Source: Pseudomonas flavescens
GTDB lineage: Bacteria > Pseudomonadota > Gammaproteobacteria > Pseudomonadales > Pseudomonadaceae
DNA: 64,000 bases
Assembly: GCF_013408425.1 (NCBI RefSeq)
Contig: NZ_JACBYV010000001.1
Coordinates: 2,542,001-2,606,000, forward strand
Direction: 5' to 3'
Made by a program: the position numbers and the translations under genes. Within the stretch, counting starts at the first letter, position 1; every line of letters begins with the position of its first letter. The notes under the pieces are model-generated. The model worked only from the letters and a program-made list of their open reading frames with translations, made no database searches and was not told the DNA's origin. Shown here piece by piece: positions 27,278-36,792 of the stretch.

Positions 27278-28567
27278 ATGCGCGAAGAACTGAACCAAGG
27301 CCTGATCGATTTTCTCAACGCCTCACCTACCCCCTTTCATGCTACCGCCAGCCTGGCCATGCGCCTCGAGGCTGCCGGTTATCGTCACCTCGACGAGCGC
27401 GCGACCTGGCACACCGAGCCCGGTGGCCGCTACTACGTGACCCGTAACGACTCCTCGATCATCGCCTTCAAGCTGGGCCATCGTTCGCCTGTCGAGGGTG
27501 GTATCCGCCTGGTTGGCGCCCACACCGACAGCCCTTGCCTGCGCGTGAAGCCGAACCCCGAGCTGCAACGCCAGGGCTTCTTCCAGCTCGGCGTGGAAGT
27601 CTACGGCGGCGCTCTGCTCGCCCCCTGGTTCGACCGTGACCTGTCCCTGGCCGGCCGCGTGACCTATCGTCGCGATGGCAAGGTGGAAAGCGACCTGATC
27701 GACTTCTACCAGCCCATCGCCGTGATCCCCAGCCTGGCCATCCACCTCAACCGCGAGGCCAATCAGGGCTGGGCGATCAATGCGCAGAACGAACTGCCGC
27801 CGATCCTCGCCCAGTTGGCAAGCAGTGAAAGCGCGGACTTCCGCGCCCTGCTCAGCGAACAGCTGGCCATGGAACACGACTTCAACGCCGATGCGGTGCT
27901 CGATTACGAGCTGAGCTTCTACGACACCCAGAGCGCCGCGGTAGTCGGCCTCAATCAGGACTTCATCGCCGGTGCACGCCTGGACAACCTGCTGTCCTGC
28001 TACGCCGGTCTGCAGGCCCTGCTGGACGCCAGCGACGAAGAAACCTGCGTGCTGGTGTGCACCGACCACGAGGAAGTCGGCTCCTGCTCGGCCTGCGGTG
28101 CCGACGGCCCGATGCTCGAACAGGTGCTACGCCGTGTGCTGCCGGAAGGTGACGGTTTCGTGCGCACCATCCAGCGCTCGCTGCTGGTGTCCGCCGACAA
28201 CGCCCACGGCGTGCACCCGAACTACGAGAGCAAGCACGACGGCAACCACGGCCCCAAACTCAATGCCGGGCCGGTGATCAAGATCAACAGCAACCAGCGT
28301 TACGCCACCAACAGCGAAACCGCCGGGTTCTTCCGCCACCTGTGTCTGGAAAACGAAGTGCCGGTGCAGAGTTTCGTGACCCGCAGCGACATGGGTTGCG
28401 GCTCGACCATCGGCCCGATCACCGCCAGCCGCCTTGGCGTGCGCACGGTGGATATCGGCCTGCCGACCTTCGCGATGCACTCGATTCGCGAACTGGCCGG
28501 CAGCCAGGATCTGGCACACCTGGTGAAAGTACTCGGTGCCTTCTACAACAGCCATGACCTGCCCTGA
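27278..28567 (+). CDS. apeB: M18-family aminopeptidase (aspartyl aminopeptidase ApeB)
   Basis: 429 residues from the ATG at 27278 with GGAG upstream. M18 peptidases are cytoplasmic, dizinc, dodecameric enzymes that remove N-terminal acidic or other residues. Zinc ligands and catalytic acids lie in [38 protein letters not shown] and, near the C-terminus, [11 protein letters not shown]. The length is typical. It is followed after 7 bp by gmhA, so the two may share an mRNA. Confidence 0.93.
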   Translation: MREELNQGLIDFLNASPTPFHATASLAMRLEAAGYRHLDERATWHTEPGGRYYVTRNDSSIIAFKLGHRSPVEGGIRLVGAHTDSPCLRVKPNPELQRQGFFQLGVEVYGGALLAPWFDRDLSLAGRVTYRRDGKVESDLIDFYQPIAVIPSLAIHLNREANQGWAINAQNELPPILAQLASSESADFRALLSEQLAMEHDFNADAVLDYELSFYDTQSAAVVGLNQDFIAGARLDNLLSCYAGLQALLDASDEETCVLVCTDHEEVGSCSACGADGPMLEQVLRRVLPEGDGFVRTIQRSLLVSADNAHGVHPNYESKHDGNHGPKLNAGPVIKINSNQRYATNSETAGFFRHLCLENEVPVQSFVTRSDMGCGSTIGPITASRLGVRTVDIGLPTFAMHSIRELAGSQDLAHLVKVLGAFYNSHDLP

Positions 28568-28574
28568 GGCCAGC

Positions 28575-29162
28575 ATGATCGAACATATCCGCAACAGCCT
28601 GCTCGAAGCCCAGCGTGCGCTCGATGCATTTCTAGGCAATGAGCAGACCCTGGCCAATATCGAGCGGGCCGCCAGCCTGCTGGTGACCAGCTTCGAAGCC
28701 AAGGGCAAGGTGTTCTCCTGCGGCAATGGCGGCTCCATGTGCGACGCCATGCATTTCGCCGAGGAGCTCACCGGGCGTTATCGCAAGAATCGTCCGGGCA
28801 TCGCCGCGGTGTCGATCAGCGACGCCAGCCACATCAGTTGCGTGGCCAACGACTTCGGTTACGACCACATCTTCTCGCGCTACGTGGAGTCCCACGGCCG
28901 TGAGGGTGATGTGCTGCTGGCCATCAGCACCAGCGGCAAGAGCCCCAACGTGGTCAAGGCGGCTGAAGCGGCCAAGGCGCTGGGCATCAAGGTCATCGCC
29001 CTGACCGGCAAACCTGGCTCGCTGCTGGAGAGCCTGGCCGACGTCAGCATCTGCGCGCCGGGCGGCGATTTCGCCGACCGCACCCAGGAGCTGCACATCA
29101 AGGTCATCCACATCCTCATCGAGCTGGTAGAGCGCCACCTCAGCCCCGAAAACTACGCGTGA
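28575..29162 (+). CDS. gmhA: D-sedoheptulose 7-phosphate isomerase GmhA
   Basis: 195 residues. It converts sedoheptulose 7-phosphate to D-glycero-manno-heptose 7-phosphate, the first step of the heptose pathway for the LPS inner core. SIS domain with [19 protein letters not shown], the [12 protein letters not shown] loop, [11 protein letters not shown] and the C-terminal [13 protein letters not shown] with the metal-site Gln-Glu-His pattern. The sequence resembles enterobacterial GmhA (LpcA) more than the DiaA-like paralogue of Pseudomonas. Confidence 0.9.
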   Translation: MIEHIRNSLLEAQRALDAFLGNEQTLANIERAASLLVTSFEAKGKVFSCGNGGSMCDAMHFAEELTGRYRKNRPGIAAVSISDASHISCVANDFGYDHIFSRYVESHGREGDVLLAISTSGKSPNVVKAAEAAKALGIKVIALTGKPGSLLESLADVSICAPGGDFADRTQELHIKVIHILIELVERHLSPENYA

Positions 29163-29226
29163 GCGAGGTGCGCCGTCGGTTGACGACGCACCTTCAAACC
29201 CCGCCCGCGTGATGGAGAACTCGCGC

Positions 29227-31413
29227 GTGATCCGCCTCAATGATCTGCTGCCTCGTCTGTTGGTTCTGCTCCTAATGGCCCTGCCCTGTTCTGCCGTTCA
29301 AGCGGCAGGCATACCCGGGCTGTTCGGCACGGGTGGCAGCGGCAGTACCCAGGCTCAGGCGGATCAGCCGCTGGATCGCTCGCTCGACGAGGTGATCCAG
29401 TCGCTGGAGAACGACAAGCAGCGCGCGCAGTTGCTCAATGACCTCAAGACCCTGCGCGACAGCACGCAGAAAACCCAGCCGGACACCCCCGATGGCGTGC
29501 TCGGGCTGATCGGCAGCACCCTGACGGGCATCGAGAAGCAATTTTCCGGTGAGCATAGCCCGCTGGCGCGCTGGCAACTGGAGATCGCCCGCAGCCAGGA
29601 CGAATTGGCGGCGCTGATGCCGGAGGCCGGCGAACGCCTGGCCCTGGTCAGCAACTTCGCCCTGATTCTCGGTATCTGGAGCCTGCTGGCCTTCGGCTTG
29701 CGGGCGCTCAGCCATCAGGTGCGCCTGCGTTTCGGCCTGGCCGAAGAACTGCCACAGAACCCGCGGCCCACCGACCTGCTGCGCTTCGCGCTGCGCAAGC
29801 TCGGCCCCTGGTTCGCGGCGCTGCTGATCACCGGTTACCTGAGCTACGTGCTGCCCGCCTCGCTGGGCCGCGACCTGGCCATGGTGCTGGCTTACGCCCT
29901 GGTGATCGGTACCTGTTTCTCGGCGATCTGCGTGATCGCCTTTTCCCTGCTCGACGGCCCGCACCGGCGCACGGCGCTGAACATTTTGCGCCGTCGCGCG
30001 TTCCACCCGCTGTGGCTGATCGGCAGCTTCGCGGCCTTTGGCGAAGCGCTCAGCGACCCGCGTCTGGTCGCCAGCCTGGGCGCCAACCTGGCACACACCA
30101 CCGCGACCCTGACCAACGTGCTGGCGGCGCTGTGCACCGGTCTGTTCATCCTGCGCTTCCGCCGGCCAATCGCCCACCTGATGCGCAACCAACCGCTGGC
30201 CCGTCGCCTCCGGCAGCGCGGTATCAGCGAGACCGTGGAACTGCTCGGCAGCTTCTGGTACCTGCCGGCCCTGGCGCTGGTGGGCATTTCACTGGCGGCC
30301 ACCTTCGTGTCCGCTGGCGACACCAGCACCGCCTTTCGGCAATCGCTGGTCTGCACAGTGCTGCTGGTGACCTGCATGGTCATCAATGGGCTGATTCGCC
30401 GGCGCATGCACAAGGCCCGTTTGCGCCATCGTCGCCATGCCGCCTATTTCGAGCGTTTCCAGAGTTTCTTCCACTTCCTGCTGAGCCTGATCATCTGGTT
30501 GTTCTTCATCGAACTGGGGCTGCGCGTATGGGGCCTTTCGCTGATCCGTTTCGCCGAGGGCGACGGCCACGAAATCAGCATGAAACTGTTCGGCCTCGGC
30601 GCCACCCTGGCGTGCGGCTGGCTGGTGTGGATTCTCAGCGACACGGCGGTGCATCACGCCCTGACGCGCTCACGCAAGGGCCAGACCAACGCCCGCGCAC
30701 AGACCATGATGCCGTTGATCCGCAACGTGCTGTTCATCAGCATCTTCATCATCGCGTTGATCGTCGCCCTGGCCAACATGGGCATGAACGTCACGCCGCT
30801 GCTCGCCGGCGCCGGCGTCATCGGCCTGGCCATCGGCTTCGGCGCGCAGTCGCTGGTTGCCGACCTGATCACCGGACTGTTCATCATCATCGAAGACTCC
30901 CTGGCCATCGACGATTACGTCGACGTCGGCGGCCACCTGGGCACTGTCGAGGGCCTGACCATTCGCACCGTGCGCCTGCGTGACATCGACGGCATCGTGC
31001 ACACCATCCCGTTCAGCGAGATCAAGAGCATCAAGAACTACTCGCGGGAGTTCGGCTACGCCATTTTCCGCGTCGCGGTGCCCCACGACATGAATATCGA
31101 CGATGCCATCAAGCTGCTGCGCGACGTCGCCAGCGAGCTGCGCAACGATGTGCTGATGCGCCGCAACATCTGGTCGCCTCTGGAGATCCAGGGCGTGGAA
31201 AGCTTCGATTCGGGCAACGCGGTACTGCGTGCGCGCTTCAAGACCGCGCCGATCAAGCAGTGGGAGGTGTCCCGTGCCTTCAACCTGGCGCTCAAGCGGC
31301 ACCTGGACGAATCCGGCCTGAGCCTGGCAACGCCGCGCCTGAACATCCAGATGAGCGCCGTCAGCCCGAACGGCCACAGCGCCCAGGCGGAGCAACCGGA
31401 CGCCGACCGATAA
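29227..31413 (+). CDS. MscS-family mechanosensitive channel with large N-terminal membrane domain
   Basis: 728 residues from a GTG at 29227 that has GGAGAA upstream; the ATG at 29212 lacks a site. Signal peptide, a periplasmic helical domain (about 30-145), then about ten membrane segments. The last part is the MscS core: pore helix LAGAGVIGLAIGFGAQSLVA, then the beta domain with DDYVDVGGHLGTVEGL and the alpha/beta cytoplasmic domain. The layout is like E. coli YbiO. It should open on membrane tension and release osmolytes. 105 bp separate it from lemA. Confidence 0.92.
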   Translation: MIRLNDLLPRLLVLLLMALPCSAVQAAGIPGLFGTGGSGSTQAQADQPLDRSLDEVIQSLENDKQRAQLLNDLKTLRDSTQKTQPDTPDGVLGLIGSTLTGIEKQFSGEHSPLARWQLEIARSQDELAALMPEAGERLALVSNFALILGIWSLLAFGLRALSHQVRLRFGLAEELPQNPRPTDLLRFALRKLGPWFAALLITGYLSYVLPASLGRDLAMVLAYALVIGTCFSAICVIAFSLLDGPHRRTALNILRRRAFHPLWLIGSFAAFGEALSDPRLVASLGANLAHTTATLTNVLAALCTGLFILRFRRPIAHLMRNQPLARRLRQRGISETVELLGSFWYLPALALVGISLAATFVSAGDTSTAFRQSLVCTVLLVTCMVINGLIRRRMHKARLRHRRHAAYFERFQSFFHFLLSLIIWLFFIELGLRVWGLSLIRFAEGDGHEISMKLFGLGATLACGWLVWILSDTAVHHALTRSRKGQTNARAQTMMPLIRNVLFISIFIIALIVALANMGMNVTPLLAGAGVIGLAIGFGAQSLVADLITGLFIIIEDSLAIDDYVDVGGHLGTVEGLTIRTVRLRDIDGIVHTIPFSEIKSIKNYSREFGYAIFRVAVPHDMNIDDAIKLLRDVASELRNDVLMRRNIWSPLEIQGVESFDSGNAVLRARFKTAPIKQWEVSRAFNLALKRHLDESGLSLATPRLNIQMSAVSPNGHSAQAEQPDADR

Positions 31414-31517
31414 CGCGACCGCGCTCACATCCGCAACGCAAGCCAGCCGGCATGCACACCGGCTGGGGTAGTTTCCGCTACCATGGCACCACACTTTCCA
31501 ATCGATAGGGACATCCC

Positions 31518-32114
31518 ATGGATATTTCCACCCTCATCATCATTGCCGTACTGGTTGCGGTGGTGTTCTACGTGATCAGCATCTACAACCGCCTGGTCAA
31601 CCTGCGCAACCGTTACCAGAACGGCTTCGCGCAGATCGAGGTGCAGCTCAAGCGCCGTTACGACCTGATCCCCAACCTGGTGGAAACGGCCAAGGCGTAC
31701 CTGTCCCACGAGCGCGAAACCCTGGAAGCCGTGGTCGCTGCCCGTAACGGTGCGGTGGAAGGCCTCAAGCAGGCCTCGGAGAATCCCGGCGATGCCCAGA
31801 GCATGAACCTGTTGGCCAATGCCGAAGGCGTGCTGAAGAACGCCATGGGCCGCCTCAACGTGACGGTCGAGGCCTACCCCGACCTCAAGGCCTCGCAGAA
31901 CATGCAGCAACTCAGCGAGGAGCTGAGCAGCACCGAGAACAAGGTGGCTTTCGCTCGCCAGGCCTACAACGACGCGGTTACCGCCTACAACGCCTACCGC
32001 CAGAGCTTCCCGCCGGTGGTCCTGGCCGGCGCCTTCGGCCACGGCAGCGATGCCGCCCTGCTGGAGTTCGCCGATAGCGCGGCGATTCAGGAAGCCCCGA
32101 AAGTCTCCTTCTGA
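31518..32114 (+). CDS. lemA: LemA-family membrane protein
   Basis: 198 residues. One N-terminal membrane helix (about 5-22), then the conserved LemA segment YNRLVNLRNRYQNGFAQIEV, QLKRRYDLIPNLVETAKAYL and a long helical bundle with FARQAYNDAVTAYNAY. LemA proteins have the bulk of the protein in helices next to the membrane; their role is unclear. Here and in many bacteria lemA lies directly before an M48 peptidase gene (15-bp gap). Confidence 0.93.
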   Translation: MDISTLIIIAVLVAVVFYVISIYNRLVNLRNRYQNGFAQIEVQLKRRYDLIPNLVETAKAYLSHERETLEAVVAARNGAVEGLKQASENPGDAQSMNLLANAEGVLKNAMGRLNVTVEAYPDLKASQNMQQLSEELSSTENKVAFARQAYNDAVTAYNAYRQSFPPVVLAGAFGHGSDAALLEFADSAAIQEAPKVSF

Positions 32115-32128
32115 GCACGGCGAAACCG

Positions 32129-34012
32129 ATGGACTTCTTCGAGCAACAGGACCGCGCCAGGCGCAACAGTTCCCGCCTGGTGATACTGCTGGTACTGGCG
32201 GTGATCACCCTGATCGGCACCACCACGCTGGTGATCGCCATTGCCTGGCAGGTTTACCAGTACGGCAACTACAGCCTGCAGGCGCTCAGCCACGAGCTGC
32301 TGGTCAGCGTGGCCCTGGTGGTGGTCGGTGTGGTGCTGCTCGGTTGGGCCTTCAAGGCCATGCAGCTGCGGGCTGGCGGCAAGGTGGTCGCGGAGCGGCT
32401 CGGAGGGCGCCTGCTCAATCTGCAGCCCCAGGGCGTGCACGAGCAGCGCGTACTCAACGTGGTGGAAGAGATGGCGCTGGCGGCAGGTACGCCGGTGCCG
32501 CCGGTGTACCTGCTCGAGGAGCCCTCGATCAACGCCTTCGCCGCCGGGTTGCGACCGGAGAACGCGGTGATCGGAGTAACCCGTGGCGCCATCGAAAAGC
32601 TCAGCCGCGATGAGCTGCAGGGCGTGATCGCCCATGAGTTCAGTCACATCCTGCATGGCGACATGCGCCTCAATACGCGCCTGGTGGCGGTGCTGCACGG
32701 CATTCTGCTGCTCGGCCTGATCGGTGAACTGGTGCTGCGTGGCGGCAGCCATACCCGCCATGCGCCGCGCAGCAGTTCCAACGACAAGGGCAAAGGCAAT
32801 GCCGTCGCGCTGGTCATGGTGGTCGGCCTGGCACTGTTGATCATCGGCTACGCCGGTACCTTCTTCGGCAACCTGATCAAGGCGGCGGTGAGTCGCCAGC
32901 GCGAGTTCCTTGCCGACGCCTCGGCCGTGCAGTACACCCGCAACCCCGACGGTATCGCGGGTGCGCTGAAGAAGCTGGGCGGCGGATCGCAGATCGAAGC
33001 CGGGCATGCCGCCGAGTACAGCCATATGTATTTCGGCCAGGGCCTGGCGCTGAGCAAGATGATGGCCACGCACCCGCCACTGGAAGAGCGCATCCGCCGC
33101 ATCGACCCCAGCTGGGACGGTGTGGTGCTTGGCAACGAGGTATTCGAGCGCCCTGCGCGCGCCGCTGCGCGAAGCCACGAAGAAATCGCAGGTTTCAGCG
33201 CCGCCGCCGCGGGCATCGCCATTGCCAGCATCGGTGAACCGCAGCCCCTGCATATCGAAGAAGCCCGCGAGAGCCTGGCGCAGATCGACGACCGCCTGCG
33301 CAATGCCGCTCACGACCCTCATGGCGCCCTGGCGATCCTTTACGGTCTGCTGCTCGGCCGTGATGCAGACACGCGCCAGCAGCGCATGAGCTGGATGCAG
33401 GCCAATCTGCCGCCGCTGCTGTCGGACCGTCTGCAGGAGCTGGGCACGGCACTGGAACGGTTGCCAGCCGGTCGACGCCTGCCCTTGCTGGAGTTGGCGA
33501 TCCCGGCACTCAAGCAGCTCGAGCCTCAGGATTTCGTCAGCCTCAAGCGTGACATCGGCACGCTGCTGATCAGCACCAAGCAGCTGGATCTGATCGAATG
33601 GGCGCTGCTGCGCATCGTCGAACGCAACCTCGGTATGCAGCGCCCGGTTCAAGGGCGCCTGCCGCTGGCGGCGCTGGGCAACGAGAGCGGCGTGCTGCTG
33701 GTGGCTCTGTCACGGGCCGGCAATACCAGTGAAGAAGCCGCCACCGAGGCGTTCCAGGCGGCCTGGGCTACCCTGCCGTTCACCGCGCGGGTATTCGCCG
33801 AACAGCCCCAGGCAGGCATCACCGCGCTCAACGATGCCCTCAACCGCCTCAACCAGATGCGCCCCCTGCAGAAGCCGCAGCTCCTCAAGGCCATGGCCCG
33901 TTGCATCGAACACGATGGCCGCATCAGCGCCAGCGAGGCGGAACTGATGCGTGCGGTCGCCGACACACTGGACTGCCCGATGCCGCCCCTGTTGAGCGAT
34001 GCTCAGGCTTGA
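32129..34012 (+). CDS. Membrane M48 metallopeptidase with C-terminal extension
   Basis: 627 residues. Two membrane segments at about 20-42 and 56-76, then the peptidase domain: zinc motif HEFSHILHGDMR, two further membrane segments (about 190-205 and 230-250) and the third zinc ligand region REFLADASAVQYTRNPDG. The fold and order are those of HtpX-like proteases that degrade membrane proteins. About 270 residues after the peptidase domain are helical and of unknown role. The last 45 bp of the gene are also the first part of a 115-bp tandem repeat. Confidence 0.92.
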   Translation: MDFFEQQDRARRNSSRLVILLVLAVITLIGTTTLVIAIAWQVYQYGNYSLQALSHELLVSVALVVVGVVLLGWAFKAMQLRAGGKVVAERLGGRLLNLQPQGVHEQRVLNVVEEMALAAGTPVPPVYLLEEPSINAFAAGLRPENAVIGVTRGAIEKLSRDELQGVIAHEFSHILHGDMRLNTRLVAVLHGILLLGLIGELVLRGGSHTRHAPRSSSNDKGKGNAVALVMVVGLALLIIGYAGTFFGNLIKAAVSRQREFLADASAVQYTRNPDGIAGALKKLGGGSQIEAGHAAEYSHMYFGQGLALSKMMATHPPLEERIRRIDPSWDGVVLGNEVFERPARAAARSHEEIAGFSAAAAGIAIASIGEPQPLHIEEARESLAQIDDRLRNAAHDPHGALAILYGLLLGRDADTRQQRMSWMQANLPPLLSDRLQELGTALERLPAGRRLPLLELAIPALKQLEPQDFVSLKRDIGTLLISTKQLDLIEWALLRIVERNLGMQRPVQGRLPLAALGNESGVLLVALSRAGNTSEEAATEAFQAAWATLPFTARVFAEQPQAGITALNDALNRLNQMRPLQKPQLLKAMARCIEHDGRISASEAELMRAVADTLDCPMPPLLSDAQA

Positions 34013-34306
34013 GCGCGGGCAGAGATAATCCGTTCACGCCGACAATAACCACTATCGGTGGGCTAAAGCCCACCCTACGGGTCTGGACTGCCCGATGCCG
34101 CCCCCTGTTGAGCGATGCTCAGGCTTGAGCGCGGGCGGGGATGATCCGTTCACGCCGACAATAACCACTATCGGTGGGCTAAAGCCCACCCTACGGGTCT
34201 GGACTGCCCGATGCCGCCCCTGTTGAGCGATGCTCAGGCTTGAGCGCGGGCAGGAATGATCCGTTCACGCCGACAATAACCACTATCGGTGGGCTAAAGC
34301 CCACCC
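33968..34306. repeat. 115-bp tandem repeat, about three copies, starting inside the M48 gene
   Basis: Copies begin at 33968, 34083 and 34199 (first unit 115 bp; the second has one extra C and is 116 bp; the third is cut short near 34306). Each has the last 45 bases of the M48 coding region including its stop, then GTTCACGCCGACAATAACC and the palindrome GGTGGGCTAAAGCCCACC (at 34057, 34173 and 34288). Near-identity of the copies indicates recent duplication. Confidence 0.92.
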
Positions 34307-34452
34307 TTGGGTCAAGCCATGTAGGGTGGATGACGCTGTTTTCATCCACCACCACGGTTACCGATTGGCGGACGGATCGGGCCGCGTACCCAATGAAATC
34401 GAAGCTGCCTTTTGATGCCAAATTAACTAGCGCAGGCTAGGCGGTATCCCGC
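34013..34452. other. Gene-free stretch with repeats
   Basis: Holds copies two and three of the 115-bp repeat and a separate stem GGTGGATGA (34325-34333), eight bases, TCATCCACC (34342-34350). Both palindromes resemble dispersed intergenic repeats of Pseudomonas. Apparent reading frames here are only repeats of the peptidase C-terminus. Confidence 0.7.
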
Positions 34453-35331
34453 TTAGAGGCCCGACCGCCCCGCAGCGCCGAAGACCTGCGTCCAGTAGAT
34501 GGTCGCCTGGCTCTGCGGGTTGCTGGCGTAGGCGGCGCCCATATCGCGGAAGTCCGGGTTCATCAGGTTGTAGCAATGCGAGGGGCTTGCCAGCCAGCCT
34601 TCGACCACCTGCTGCGCGCGTCCCTGGCCAGCGGCGATGTTCTCGCCGATCACCGTCCAGGCATAGCCGGTAGCGGTAGCGCGGGCGCCGACCAGGCTGC
34701 GGTCGCTGCCCTGGTGGCTGAACAGGCTGTTCATCGCCATGTCGCGACTGTGGGTCAGCGCGGCCTGGCCGAGGGAATCGTTCCAGCTCAACGGCTCGGC
34801 GGCATCGAACGGCTGATCGCCACAACGCCGTGGGGTGCCCCGCGCCTCGTTGACCGCCGCCAGAATCGCCTTGCCCTCTTCCTGCCAGTCGCCAAGACGC
34901 GCCGGCAGCAACGCCCGACCAAGGACCACCTGCCAGCTGTTGCCCTCGTGCAGAACGCCGACATCGGCGAACTGGGCATCCAGCAATTGCGCGCAGTAAG
35001 ACGTGCGCAGCATGGCCATGGCGGCCTCGGCACTGTCCGGCCCGGTCACTCTGATCAGTTGCACGGCCGCCGCCTGATAACCGGCTTGTTGCAAAGCCTG
35101 CTGCAGTTGCTCGGACGAGTTGACCTTCTGCCCGGCCAGACGCCTGTCGGGGGCCAGCGGGCCGGCCGCCGGGCTCGGCTGCCCATCGCACCCCTGCCCT
35201 GCTTCCCGGTAGCCGTTGATCAGCTTGGTCAGTTGCGCCGCATCGTCGGCCCATGCGCTACCGGCAACGCTCGCGCAAAGCAACATCGCCACAGCGGCCA
35301 ATTGCCGAACGTGCTTGGGTGAATCACTCAT
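34453..35331 (-). CDS. Secreted CAP-domain (SCP/PR-1) protein
   Basis: 292 residues. Signal peptide ending about residue 29 (GSAWADDAA). The N-terminal half (about 30-155) has a repeat of short helical pieces including KLINGYREAGQGCDG. The CAP domain is in the second half: AILAAVNEARG, LSWNDSLGQAALTHSRDMAM, the FSHQGSDRS and GENIAAGQGRAQQVVEGWLASPSHCYNLMNP motifs split across the sequence. Bacterial CAP proteins are secreted or periplasmic and of mostly unknown function. Monocistronic. Confidence 0.9.
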   Translation of the reverse strand: MSDSPKHVRQLAAVAMLLCASVAGSAWADDAAQLTKLINGYREAGQGCDGQPSPAAGPLAPDRRLAGQKVNSSEQLQQALQQAGYQAAAVQLIRVTGPDSAEAAMAMLRTSYCAQLLDAQFADVGVLHEGNSWQVVLGRALLPARLGDWQEEGKAILAAVNEARGTPRRCGDQPFDAAEPLSWNDSLGQAALTHSRDMAMNSLFSHQGSDRSLVGARATATGYAWTVIGENIAAGQGRAQQVVEGWLASPSHCYNLMNPDFRDMGAAYASNPQSQATIYWTQVFGAAGRSGL

Positions 35332-35439
35332 CCATGCTTCCTCTTAATCCGCATTGCCTATCTGTTGATGGACAATGGCTTGGGCCAAACGCTTCAGTCA
35401 ATCGCCTGATCAAAGCGAAACCGCGTTAAACTCGGGACC

Positions 35440-36708
35440 ATGATTGTGACCGAAACCACCTTATCCCTCGACCCTCAATCCCTGCTGGAGAGCCTCTGCG
35501 GCACCGATAATCTGCTGATCATCCAGGACCTGGATGGTGTGTGCATGAACCTGGTACGCGACCCGCTCACCCGCACCCTGGAACATCGCTACATCCTTGC
35601 AGCCCGCGATCTGGATGGCCATTTCCAGGTGCTCACCAACGGTGAGCATATCGGCAGTCGGGGTGTGAACGGCCTGGTCGAACGGACCGTTGGTACACCG
35701 CAGCGGTGCCGTGAACAGGGTCTTTACCTCCCCGGGCTGGCTGCTGGCGGCGTGCAACTGCAGGATCGCTACGGGCAGGTCTCGCACCCGGGCGTCAGTG
35801 CCACTGAGCTGGCTTTTCTGGCAGCGGTGCCGCAGCGCCTGAGCGAGTCGCTCGGACAGCTGCTGAGCCAGCCACCCTATGGCCTGGACCAGCCGACGAT
35901 CGATCGATTGCTGGCCAGCAGCGTGCTCGACAACCCGCTGTCGCCGACGCTCAACCTGAACGCCTTCCATCACCACTGGCACGACCGCCCGGCGCTCTAC
36001 GCAGGCCTGCAGGCCGATGCCGCAGCGCTCGTGCAGAGCCTGCTAGGCGACGCCGCCAGAGAAGGCCTGCAGCAATCGTTCTTCATCCACTACGCGCCCA
36101 ACCTGGGCCGCGATGCCGAGGGCCGGGAGCGCATGCGCCCAGCGAACGCCGGCAATGCAGGCACCACGGACCTGCAGTTCATGCTGCGTGGCGCCGTCAA
36201 GGAAGCCGGCGTTCTGGTGATCCTCAACCGCTTTTACCAACTGCGCACCGGTGACTGTCCGCTGGGCGAAGACTTCAATGTGCGCCAGGCGCCCACCGAT
36301 CTGGATGCGCTCTTGCAACTGGCACGTGAACGCTTCGACCCGCAGCATATGCCGCGCCTCGTCGGCGTGGGCGATACCCTGACCAGCTCGCCACTCGAGG
36401 GCGAAAACGGCGCTGTGACCTGGCTGCGCGGCGGTAGCGATCGAGGTTTTCTCACCCTGGTGCAGGAGCTCGGCAAGGCATTCGGGCAGGACAATCGCGT
36501 GCTGTACATCGACAGCAGCCGTGGCGAAGTGCAGCGACCGGGTGTCGACGCGCGCCATCTGCGTGAGCGGCCGGCAGATCCCTGGCCAGCATTGAAAGGG
36601 ATTACCGATGGCGAAGATCCCTTGCGCCCGAACAGCGTTTTCAGCGGAGGGCCGGCGCAGTACATCGAGTTTTTCTGCGCCCTGGCGAAGGCGCGTGGTA
36701 ACCGCTGA
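35440..36708 (+). CDS. ggpP: Glucosylglycerol 3-phosphate phosphatase
   Basis: 422 residues. HAD-like start LLIIQDLDGVCMNLVRDPL, then YVLTNGEHIG-like, GLYLPGLAAGGVQLQDRYG, FFIHYAPNLGRDAEG, GTTDLQFMLRGAVKEAGVL and VLYIDSSRGEVQ. The order and wording match GgpP/StpA of Synechocystis, which removes the phosphate from glucosylglycerol phosphate to give the compatible solute glucosylglycerol. The synthase gene ggpS is not adjacent or anywhere in this window. Either it is elsewhere, or the enzyme has another sugar-phosphate substrate. Confidence 0.88.
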   Translation: MIVTETTLSLDPQSLLESLCGTDNLLIIQDLDGVCMNLVRDPLTRTLEHRYILAARDLDGHFQVLTNGEHIGSRGVNGLVERTVGTPQRCREQGLYLPGLAAGGVQLQDRYGQVSHPGVSATELAFLAAVPQRLSESLGQLLSQPPYGLDQPTIDRLLASSVLDNPLSPTLNLNAFHHHWHDRPALYAGLQADAAALVQSLLGDAAREGLQQSFFIHYAPNLGRDAEGRERMRPANAGNAGTTDLQFMLRGAVKEAGVLVILNRFYQLRTGDCPLGEDFNVRQAPTDLDALLQLARERFDPQHMPRLVGVGDTLTSSPLEGENGAVTWLRGGSDRGFLTLVQELGKAFGQDNRVLYIDSSRGEVQRPGVDARHLRERPADPWPALKGITDGEDPLRPNSVFSGGPAQYIEFFCALAKARGNR

Positions 36709-36792
36709 TTCCTCAATTTCAGAACCTTTGTCACCGCTTCACGTCCGAAGCTCTGCGCCTTCGCCTTAATTGCCCGCAGAGAACTCCAAGCG

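Noticed and set aside
34013..34440. Reading frames in both directions after the M48 gene
   Set aside because: They are formed by tandem copies of the peptidase gene end and a dispersed palindrome, and have no start signals or similarity of their own.
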